A stretch of DNA of 64,000 bases, taken from contig NZ_MWPQ01000040.1 of assembly GCF_002028545.1 (NCBI RefSeq), positions 186,001-250,000 on the forward strand, written 5' to 3'. Made by a program: the position numbers and the translations under genes. The notes below the pieces were generated by a model. That model was given only the letters and a program-made list of their open reading frames with translations. It was not told where the DNA came from and searched no databases. The stretch comes from Nitrobacter vulgaris. Lineage in GTDB: Bacteria > Pseudomonadota > Alphaproteobacteria > Rhizobiales > Xanthobacteraceae. Positions within the stretch are counted from its first letter, which is position 1, and every line of letters starts with the position of its first letter. Below, piece after piece: positions 35,398 to 42,284 of the stretch.

Positions 35398-37026
35398 TCA
35401 ACTATCGGATTTCTGACGTTTTTCCAAATAGATCGAGGCGTAGTATGACTCCAGCCCGGGGAGCCAAATCTCAGTTTTCGCCGATATGGCTCCCTCGCCC
35501 GCCTCGATGCGGGCGGCGGCGGTTGTTGTTTCCGCAAGCATGTCAAAGGGCTCGCGGAAGGTGGCGACCACTTCGCCATCCTCCCAAGTGCAGTTCGATA
35601 GCACGAAGTTCAGCAGGCGGCGTTTTTCGCGCGGTTGCTGCTTTTCAAACAGCCTTTGAGCGTTGCGGGCGAGGTCCAGAAGCGCAACGCCTTCGGAAAG
35701 ATAGGATTTGTCGGCGTTTTGATGCCGTTCGATCTCGCGCTGGCAGCGGTTCTGCTCTTCGCGCCACTGGTTCGACATTTTTTCGAAGAACGCGGTGTCC
35801 ACCAGCCCGTCGAGCTTATCGACGTACATCGCGTGAATGCGATCGTTCAGCCGCTTGTGTTCGGCCTGATGGCGCTTGACCGCCTCCTCGTGCTCTCGGC
35901 GCTCGTCGGCATGGCTGGCGTGCAGCGCATCGCGCACCCATTCCAGAACCTCGTCATCGAAGCGAAGCCGCCCGAGCAGTTCGGTAAACTGCGCTTCGAG
36001 CGCTTCCTCGCGCACATGCTTGCGGCGGCAGGATGCCGGGTTGCCCTGGCACTTATCCGCGTAGCCGGTGCAGTGATAATAGACGTAGCGCTGCTTCTTG
36101 ATCTCGCCAACCACCGCGCAACCGCAGGCATGACAGGCGATGAGCCCTGAAAAGGCGAAGTCATGTTTGCCGCGCTTGGCCTTGCTTGCGAAGCGGCCGT
36201 CGAGCACGCCCTGCACCCGTTCCCATAGCTCGACCGGCACCAGCGCCTCGTGCTTGCCGTGAATGAGCTTGCCGTGCCACTCGAACCAGCCCGTATAGAG
36301 CCGGTTGCGCAGGATGGTGTGAACCGTGCTCACCGGCACCTTTGCGCCACTTTTGGGATAGGTGAGGCCCGCCGCATGGGCCTTGCGCGCCGCTTCCTTC
36401 AACGAAATGTCGCCGCGCGCATACCAGTCGAACATCTGCGACACGATTGGCGACAATGTCGGATCGACGGCGATGATCTTCTTTCCGTCCGGGCCGGTGA
36501 TGTTGCGGTAGCCGAGCGGCGTCTTGGTCGGCCAGATGCCTTGCTCGGCCTTTTCCTGCATGCCCTTACGGGCTTCCTCGGACAGGTTGTCGATGTAGTT
36601 TTTCGCCATCAGCACCTTGATGCCGTGCATGAACTTTTCCGAGGAACGCGACTCGCGCGACAGCACCACCCCTTCTTTCGGGAAGTGGATTTCCACGTCG
36701 AGTTCATCGACCGTCACCCAATCCTTGAGGTTGCGATAGAGCCGGTCGGTCTTCTCGACCAGCATTACGCGGATCGACGGGTGCGCCTTGAGATAGGCGA
36801 CCATTTCGCCGAATGCGGCGCGGCCCGTCTGCTTGGCGGTTTCAACGTCGATGTATTCCTGCGCCACCGCGAAGCCGTTCGCCGCCGCATATTCCTTGAG
36901 CAGCTTCAACTGCGCCGGGATCGAGAAGCCTTCCTTCTCCTGCTCCTTCGACGAGACGCGCGCATAGATCACCGCCTGCTTGCGGGCGGGATCGGCGGCG
37001 GGTGCGTGTTTGGCGGCTCTTTTCAT
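35398..37026 (-). CDS. Large serine recombinase, 3' end spans the att core
   Basis: A 542-residue site-specific recombinase. The resolvase domain begins AVIYARVSSKEQEKEGFSIP (nucleophile Ser25). A recombinase domain includes TVHTILRNRLYTGWFEW, then a zinc ribbon (CHACGCAV with CTGYADKCQGNPASC), a coiled coil near 395-460 and a C-terminal tail. The att core lies inside the frame as EIWLPGLES at 35466-35450; the last 16 or so residues come from island 1 sequence. It therefore probably catalysed insertion of the second element next to the first. No ribosome site precedes the ATG, and a -10 box lies only 7 bp upstream, so the message may be leaderless. Confidence 0.88.
   Translation of the reverse strand: MKRAAKHAPAADPARKQAVIYARVSSKEQEKEGFSIPAQLKLLKEYAAANGFAVAQEYIDVETAKQTGRAAFGEMVAYLKAHPSIRVMLVEKTDRLYRNLKDWVTVDELDVEIHFPKEGVVLSRESRSSEKFMHGIKVLMAKNYIDNLSEEARKGMQEKAEQGIWPTKTPLGYRNITGPDGKKIIAVDPTLSPIVSQMFDWYARGDISLKEAARKAHAAGLTYPKSGAKVPVSTVHTILRNRLYTGWFEWHGKLIHGKHEALVPVELWERVQGVLDGRFASKAKRGKHDFAFSGLIACHACGCAVVGEIKKQRYVYYHCTGYADKCQGNPASCRRKHVREEALEAQFTELLGRLRFDDEVLEWVRDALHASHADERREHEEAVKRHQAEHKRLNDRIHAMYVDKLDGLVDTAFFEKMSNQWREEQNRCQREIERHQNADKSYLSEGVALLDLARNAQRLFEKQQPREKRRLLNFVLSNCTWEDGEVVATFREPFDMLAETTTAAARIEAGEGAISAKTEIWLPGLESYYASIYLEKRQKSDS
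35450..35466 (+). repeat. Second att core (junction of island 1 and island 2)
   Basis: TCCAGCCCGGGGAGCCA is identical to the tRNA-Asn 3' end at 1106-1122. Three further bases upstream are GAC here versus GAA in the tRNA. It is the right end of the tyrosine-integrase island and the left end of the serine-recombinase element, and it lies within the recombinase coding sequence. Confidence 0.85.
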
Positions 37027-37029
37027 GTC

Positions 37030-37062
37030 GTTTAGTATAACCTAAACAGACTCGAATCGCAA
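37030..37062 (-). promoter_or_regulatory. Recombinase promoter with overlapping palindromic operator
   Basis: On the minus strand TTGCGA (37062-37057), a 17-base spacer and TATACT (37039-37034) form a sigma70-type promoter. The -10 is inside an inverted repeat, GTTTAG-TATAAC-CTAAAC (37030-37047). The minus-strand GTTTAGGT half-site also occurs before the XRE repressor gene at 51198-51191, suggesting that the XRE protein represses the recombinase. Confidence 0.6.
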
Positions 37063-37071
37063 GGCTGGACG

Positions 37072-37521
37072 TTAGTTCGTCACCAGTATTGCGGTGGTGA
37101 CTTTCGCCGCCACCTCATCAAGCGTCGCGGACAGACGGTTCACCTGCGAGGCCGTGGCGGTTGTCTCCGGGCCATAACGCATCACGAGATACTCGCGGTT
37201 GGTGGCCATCGAGTGAAGGTGAGCAACCGTACGCTGGCGCAGGACGAGCCCTTTTTGAAGTGCGAGATCGGTCCTGGCGGCGAGATTGTGCTGAAGGCCC
37301 CGCACTAAGGCGGCATCTTGTCCTTGCTGCAGTAGAAAGGCGTTGAGATACAGCTCGACCGCGTGAATCGCCGCAAACCTGAAGGGTGCCCGCGATAGCG
37401 GCTCTCCCTTGCGGCCCAAGCCCAACAGGTGGTGAGCCGCCTTTCGATATTCATCGGCGAGGCGTCTCACTTGGTCGGGCGTCGCCAGCTCGCCTGGGTA
37501 GGTCGATGGCCCCGTATTCAT
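37072..37521 (-). CDS. HEPN-like protein
   Basis: A 149-residue mostly helical protein: TPDQVRRLADEYRKAAHHLL, FRFAAIHAVELYLNAFLL, LQHNLAARTDLALQKGL. The pattern of two long helices with a conserved basic/His pair resembles HEPN domains, which in many defence systems are RNases. The strict R-x4-6-H motif is not clear, so activity is uncertain. It overlaps the preceding RNase H-like gene by 4 bp, so it belongs to the tail of the hsd operon. It is the last gene before the recombinase promoter. Confidence 0.5.
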   Translation of the reverse strand: MNTGPSTYPGELATPDQVRRLADEYRKAAHHLLGLGRKGEPLSRAPFRFAAIHAVELYLNAFLLQQGQDAALVRGLQHNLAARTDLALQKGLVLRQRTVAHLHSMATNREYLVMRYGPETTATASQVNRLSATLDEVAAKVTTAILVTN

Positions 37522-37856
37522 GCGGGGTCGGACCTAGCAACTATCAGCGCCAAAGAGGGCGTGAACGCGCGGAAGCGCGCCCAGTTGGGCAATAGCCCAT
37601 GCGTTTCGAAATAGCGCAGCGGAAAGGAAAAGCCGCGGTCGATGCCGACCAGCGTCGGCACGTCTTCGGCAAGCCGTTCCACCAGCCATTCGGCGATGCC
37701 CTTACGGGTCCAGTATTTCCGAGGACTCGGCGGCGGCGGAACTTCTAGCGGAAGCCCATCGCCATCGGCCAAATAGACGCGCAAGCCCTTCAGGCTAGCA
37801 GTGGGCGTTTCCGCGCCCGAATAGACGATGCCGATGGTGCGAGCGAAGGCGGCCAC
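37518..37856 (-). pseudogene. Truncated RNase H-like (DUF429-type) protein
   Basis: A 112-residue frame. The N-terminal 85 residues (TIGIVYSGAETPTASLKGLR, PPPPSPRKYWTRKGIAEWLV, TLVGIDRGFSFPLRYFETHG) match the start of a predicted RNase H-fold nuclease family that is normally about 270 residues. The usual Asp in GIDYSGAE is Val here, and after HGL the sequence diverges and stops. About 60% of the protein is missing, so it is likely dead. It starts 2 bp after the stop of the unrecognised 420-residue gene. Confidence 0.55.
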
Positions 37857-37858
37857 CG

Positions 37859-39121
37859 CTACGCCTTCTTCTCGCCGGCTGCCCGATATTCCTCATAGGC
37901 GCGATCCCAATTGACACCCGGGAAGGCAACCTTGATGCACGAAAGGAAATCCGGCTTGTTCAATGTTTCGAACGTCACGTCCTTGTAGGTCTGTTCAAGA
38001 TCCATTTTCTGGATCAGTTGCTCTGCTTTCGGGAAAACGCGATCAAGCTGGAGGCCGAGCCATCGGCGCGCGTCGTCTTCGGTCGGCTTCTCCGTAAGCA
38101 GTTGGCCCGCGAAAGCGTCTGGAGGATTCTCGACGACGCGCGTCACATAATACTTGACGATCTCGTCGCGCGAGGAATCGAGCTTCTCCTGAAGTTTGCT
38201 GCGAACCTCGGTTTGGAATTTTTCCAGTTTCGCCCGAAGCTCGCTCAGGCGCTTTTCGAACAGCGGCTTTTGCGCTTTGGAAAGGACGCGGCCGTGATCC
38301 TTGCCCAGAGAATGCGTTAAATTCTTCCTGATCGTGTTGAGTTCGTCCTCGATCGGCTTCGAGGAAAGAGCGCTTTCCCGCTCGATCAGGTCGAACGTGG
38401 TCTTGAGGCGCGATTGAACGCTTTCATCGGCTCCGAAATTCTGGATGACTTTGGGAATCGCTATGCGATGGCGGTGGATCGCAGCGCCGGTCAATCGAAG
38501 TTCGACATACTGAAAGTATGGTTCGAAAACGCGGACCTGACGCGCTACGTCAAACTGAACCGGTGGCGCTTCGGCGAGCTTCGTCTGGATTGCGGCGAAC
38601 TGAACATCCATCACAACGGTTGAAGGTACTTCGACGGCTTGTTCCCGAATGCGTTCACGCTCGGCGGGCGTTTTCGCCAATACCATTGCGATCGCCTTTG
38701 CAGCCGGTGACAGGCGAGCCAGCGCCTCCGTGACTTGATCGCGAGACAGGCGCAGTGCATTCGGCGCTTCGGTAGGGCGCTCGTCGGCTTCGAGGTAGAG
38801 AGCGGTCGGCGTGAAGATGAATCCATCGTGATCCACGATGACGAGGCCCGTGCGCAAACCGGGCGTTGAACTGACGGCGATCCCCGCGTCCAGCAGCGTC
38901 TTGACGGCGGCAAGGTCGCCGAAACCCATGCGCATCACGCGCTCGTCGAAATCCAGGCAAACCGTGATGAGTTCCGGCCCTATCCGCCGCGCCAGTTCCG
39001 CCATGGCTTTCGCGGGTTCCTGCTGGATGCCGGGCGCCGCGTAGCACACCGAATGTTGGGCCTTGCGGATGTCGCGGGCGATGGCGGCGGAATCGAGCGA
39101 ACGGAAAAGCGCGTCTGTCAC
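37859..39121 (-). CDS. Unrecognised 420-residue protein coupled to hsdS
   Basis: Starts at a GTG whose GTGA overlaps the hsdS stop (4 bp), so it is translated with the restriction genes. Residues 1-130 (SLDSAAIARDIRKAQHSVCY, GPELITVCLDFDERVMRMGF, PGLRTGLVIVDHDGFIFTPT) resemble a phospholipase D-type nuclease fold, with R-x-G-x4-D where catalytic HxKx4D would be, so the site appears degenerate. The middle (250-360) is a long charged helical region (KPLFEKRLSELRAKLEKFQT). The C-terminal part is helical. No family name is known to me. It may be a specificity, anti-phage or DNA-binding accessory of the type I system. Confidence 0.65.
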   Translation of the reverse strand: MTDALFRSLDSAAIARDIRKAQHSVCYAAPGIQQEPAKAMAELARRIGPELITVCLDFDERVMRMGFGDLAAVKTLLDAGIAVSSTPGLRTGLVIVDHDGFIFTPTALYLEADERPTEAPNALRLSRDQVTEALARLSPAAKAIAMVLAKTPAERERIREQAVEVPSTVVMDVQFAAIQTKLAEAPPVQFDVARQVRVFEPYFQYVELRLTGAAIHRHRIAIPKVIQNFGADESVQSRLKTTFDLIERESALSSKPIEDELNTIRKNLTHSLGKDHGRVLSKAQKPLFEKRLSELRAKLEKFQTEVRSKLQEKLDSSRDEIVKYYVTRVVENPPDAFAGQLLTEKPTEDDARRWLGLQLDRVFPKAEQLIQKMDLEQTYKDVTFETLNKPDFLSCIKVAFPGVNWDRAYEEYRAAGEKKA

Positions 39122-40827
39122 TCCGCCGCCTCCAGTTCGCGCGCTTCCACCGACGCCAGCGCCTCGGCGAGCAGCGCGTCGAGCAGGCGGCGGCGGGTGG
39201 CGGCGGTGGCGGTGAGGCTCGCCTCCAGCCGGTCGCACAGCGCCATCAGCGCATCGACCTTGGCGACGATGCGGTGCTGTTCGGCGAGTGGTGGGAGGGG
39301 AACCACAAACTGGGTCACATCAGTTAAGCGAAAGCTATTTTTGATGCCGCGCTGTGGCTGATTGAATTGCCCTTGTGCGAATGGCGAACGGAACAGTTCG
39401 GCGAGATAGCGGCCCTTTATTTCCGTTATCGGCCGAACCATCGCGGTATGCTGATTGATGTAGGCTTCGCCAAATCCCTCCGGTATGAGCCCCAACATTC
39501 CAACATCGCCGGTAATAGAAATCAGAATGTCACCTGGCTGCAATCGCGTTCGGGTGCCTTCGCCATCGCTTGGCGCTTTGACGCGCTGAATATGATCGAG
39601 CCGAAGGCGATAGTGATCCTTCGACAGGTTTCCCATGCGAACAAAAATCGCACCTTCGGTCGCGTAGTGTTGCGCCCAATCGCGTGAACCACTCGTCACC
39701 AGTTGACTCAAGTCTCCCAGGCGAACCCAAGACCAACTGTTCGGAGGGTCAAAAGATTTGTCGTCATCCGATATAGGCGGCCGCGCCTTTTCTTTTCGAA
39801 TCTCCCCCGCCTTCACCAGCCGCGCCTTCTCCTTCGCGATCCGCTTCAGCAGTTCCGAGGCCGGTTCGTCGTTTTCATCCTGCGTCAACAGCTTGCCGCG
39901 CACGGCGAGGTTGAGGATGGTCTGGCGCAGGGCTTTGATCTGGTCGGGGCGCGTGGTGAGCGCCGGCAGCGCGTCGAGGGCAAAGCGGGCGTCGGCATGG
40001 AAGGTCTCGGGATCGGGCGCGTTGAGGCGGACGAGGCTCGCCGCCACCAGTCGGTCGCGCACCCCCTCGCGGTTTGCCCGCGCCGCCTCCAGCCGGTCGC
40101 ACAGGCCCATCAACTCATCGACCTTGGCGACGATGCGGTGTTGTTCGGCGAGCGGCGGGAGGGGAACAGGTATCGTAACCGCTTGCGCCTGATTCAGCTT
40201 GGCGCGCGTCGCGCCAACGACGCGCCCAGCGTAGTCAAACACATTGAGGTAGTGAACCAAGAATCGGGGCGACGCGAGAATGCCTTGAAAGACATGGGCG
40301 TGATTGTTTACCCACGACTTGCCAGTAATGAGATACGCTTTTGTCCGGAGCTGATCGTGGAACGGCACTCCGTCCTCGCCGAGCAAGATGAACTCGCCGT
40401 CAAAGAGGTAGTCGTCGATCCAGCCCTGTTGCTGTGTGGCTCCATAGTAAGGGAAAAGCTCTTTCTGCGACTTGCCCACATTCCGAGCGTCCCGTTCGGT
40501 GCCGTTGATAGGGACTCGGCGGTAGTCAAGGCAAATCGTGATTTCCGACAGGCAAGTTACTGACCATCCGGCAGGCGCATCGAAGTCAAGATCGTCGGCG
40601 CTGGCGCGCTCAGTGGGTTTCTCGCGCTTGATCTCGCCTGCTTTCACCAGCCGCGCCTTCTCCTTCGCGATCCGCCTCAGCAATTCCGACGCCGGTTCGT
40701 CGTTCGGGTCTTGCGGCACCAGCTTGCCGCGCACCGCCAGATCGAGAATGAAGCGGCGCAGCCGCGCGATCGCGTCCGGCGCGTCGGCGATCTTCTCGTA
40801 ATGCGCCAGCAGGCAATCCGCGTTCAT
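39118..40827 (-). CDS. hsdS: Type I restriction-modification specificity subunit HsdS
   Basis: A 569-residue DNA-recognition subunit shared by the methylase and the nuclease. Two target-recognition domains (about 55-230 and 360-520) alternate with two copies of the conserved helical repeat: PPLAEQHRIVAKVDELMGLC and PPLAEQHRIVAKVDALMALC. Further doubled segments (LNLAVRGKLLTQD and LDLAVRGKLVPQD) precede each domain, the standard HsdS duplication. Start ATG at 40827 overlaps the hsdM stop by 4 bp; a longer open frame upstream is the antisense of hsdM and is not used. The two half-specificities cannot be read from sequence. Confidence 0.93.
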   Translation of the reverse strand: MNADCLLAHYEKIADAPDAIARLRRFILDLAVRGKLVPQDPNDEPASELLRRIAKEKARLVKAGEIKREKPTERASADDLDFDAPAGWSVTCLSEITICLDYRRVPINGTERDARNVGKSQKELFPYYGATQQQGWIDDYLFDGEFILLGEDGVPFHDQLRTKAYLITGKSWVNNHAHVFQGILASPRFLVHYLNVFDYAGRVVGATRAKLNQAQAVTIPVPLPPLAEQHRIVAKVDELMGLCDRLEAARANREGVRDRLVAASLVRLNAPDPETFHADARFALDALPALTTRPDQIKALRQTILNLAVRGKLLTQDENDEPASELLKRIAKEKARLVKAGEIRKEKARPPISDDDKSFDPPNSWSWVRLGDLSQLVTSGSRDWAQHYATEGAIFVRMGNLSKDHYRLRLDHIQRVKAPSDGEGTRTRLQPGDILISITGDVGMLGLIPEGFGEAYINQHTAMVRPITEIKGRYLAELFRSPFAQGQFNQPQRGIKNSFRLTDVTQFVVPLPPLAEQHRIVAKVDALMALCDRLEASLTATAATRRRLLDALLAEALASVEARELEAAE

Positions 40828-42281
40828 CTTGCCAGCGCCTCGGCGAGGATCGCCTTCAACTGGTCCCGCAAGCCCGCCGTCTCGGCTTCGGCGCGGCCCA
40901 AGTCCGCCAGCAGAATCTCCGGGTCGCCGTGATCGTCGGCAACGCTGTGCGGATTCTTGATGTCGAGATTGTAGCCGCGCGCCTTCACCTCCTCGGCCGT
41001 GACGCGCCACGCCTGCGGCGACACCTGCCGGCCTTTCCGGTCCTTGCCGCACCACCAGTCGATGCACTCTTGAAAATGCTCCAGCCGGATCGGCCTGGTC
41101 ATCGAATAGGCTTTCTGGCCTTCCGGCACCCGGTGCTCGTAGAACCAGATGTCCTTGGTGGCTTGGCCCTTCTCGAAGAACAACAGGTTGGTGCCGATCG
41201 AGGCATAGGGCTTGAACACCGAATTGGGCAGGCGGACGATGGTGTGGAGGTTGCACGCCTCCATCAGATGTTCCTTGAGCCGCGTCTTGACGCCCTCGCC
41301 GAACAGCGTGCCGTCGGGCAGCACCACGGCGGCGCGGCCGTCCTGTTTCAAGAGGCGCACGATCAGGGCGAGGAACAGGTCGGCGGTTTCCTTGGTGCGG
41401 AAAGTCGGGAAATTATTCTCGATGCCGTCTTCTTCCTTTCCGCCGAACGGCGGATTGGTGACGATGATGTCAACTCGCTCATCCTTCGTCCAACTAATCA
41501 GCGCGCGCCTTAGCGTGTTGTCGTGGCGCACGAAGCTCGGGTCCTCGATGCCGTGCAGCAGCATGTTGGTGACGCAGAGCATGTGCGGCAGCTGCTTCTT
41601 CTCCACGGCGCGCAGGGCGCCTTGCATTTTCTCGCGCTGCTTCGGCGTGCGGACATAGCCCTTGGCTTCCATGTGGCGGATGGCACAGGTGAGAAAGCCG
41701 CCCGTGCCGCAGGCGGGATCGAACAGGATTTCGCCCGGATGCGGGTCGATGCGATCGACCATGAAGGCGGTGACGGCGCGCGGCGTGTAGTATTCGCCGG
41801 CATTGCCGGCCGATTGCAGGTCGTTGAGCAACTGCTCGTAAAACTCGCCGAAGTGCCGCCGCTCGTCGAGATTGTTGAAATCGACCTGATTGATCTTGTT
41901 CACCACCTGCCGCAGCAACTGGCCGGACTTCATGTAGTTGTAGGCGTCTTCGAACACGTCGCGCACCACGCGGCGGCGGTCGCCGGGCTTCGCTGAAACC
42001 TGCAAGCCCTTCAGCGCCGGAAACAGTTCATCGTTAATGAAATCGAGCAGGGCCTGCCCGGTGATGCCCTCCGGGTCCGCCGCCCAGTTGCGCCACTGGA
42101 ACTTCTTCGGGAGCGGCGAGCGATAATCGGAATAAGTTTCCTCCAGGTCCTGATCCTGATCGTCGATAATCTTGAGGAAGAACAGCCAGGTGAGCTGGCT
42201 GATGCGCTGCGCATCGCCATCGACGCCCACGTCCTGGCGCATGATGTCCTGAATGGATTTGACGGTGGTGCGGACAATCAT
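40824..42281 (-). CDS. hsdM: Type I restriction-modification methyltransferase HsdM
   Basis: A 485-residue N6-adenine DNA methyltransferase. The N-terminal helical domain (SIQDIMRQDVGVDGDAQRIS) precedes the catalytic fold with the SAM-binding motif DPACGTGGF at 188-196 and the catalytic NPPF at 276-279. EYYTPRAV before motif I is also typical. With HsdS it protects host DNA; with HsdR it forms the restriction complex. The gene starts 3 bp after the hsdR stop and overlaps hsdS by 4 bp. Length and motifs are complete. Confidence 0.95.
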   Translation of the reverse strand: MIVRTTVKSIQDIMRQDVGVDGDAQRISQLTWLFFLKIIDDQDQDLEETYSDYRSPLPKKFQWRNWAADPEGITGQALLDFINDELFPALKGLQVSAKPGDRRRVVRDVFEDAYNYMKSGQLLRQVVNKINQVDFNNLDERRHFGEFYEQLLNDLQSAGNAGEYYTPRAVTAFMVDRIDPHPGEILFDPACGTGGFLTCAIRHMEAKGYVRTPKQREKMQGALRAVEKKQLPHMLCVTNMLLHGIEDPSFVRHDNTLRRALISWTKDERVDIIVTNPPFGGKEEDGIENNFPTFRTKETADLFLALIVRLLKQDGRAAVVLPDGTLFGEGVKTRLKEHLMEACNLHTIVRLPNSVFKPYASIGTNLLFFEKGQATKDIWFYEHRVPEGQKAYSMTRPIRLEHFQECIDWWCGKDRKGRQVSPQAWRVTAEEVKARGYNLDIKNPHSVADDHGDPEILLADLGRAEAETAGLRDQLKAILAEALAR

Positions 42282-42284
42282 GGG

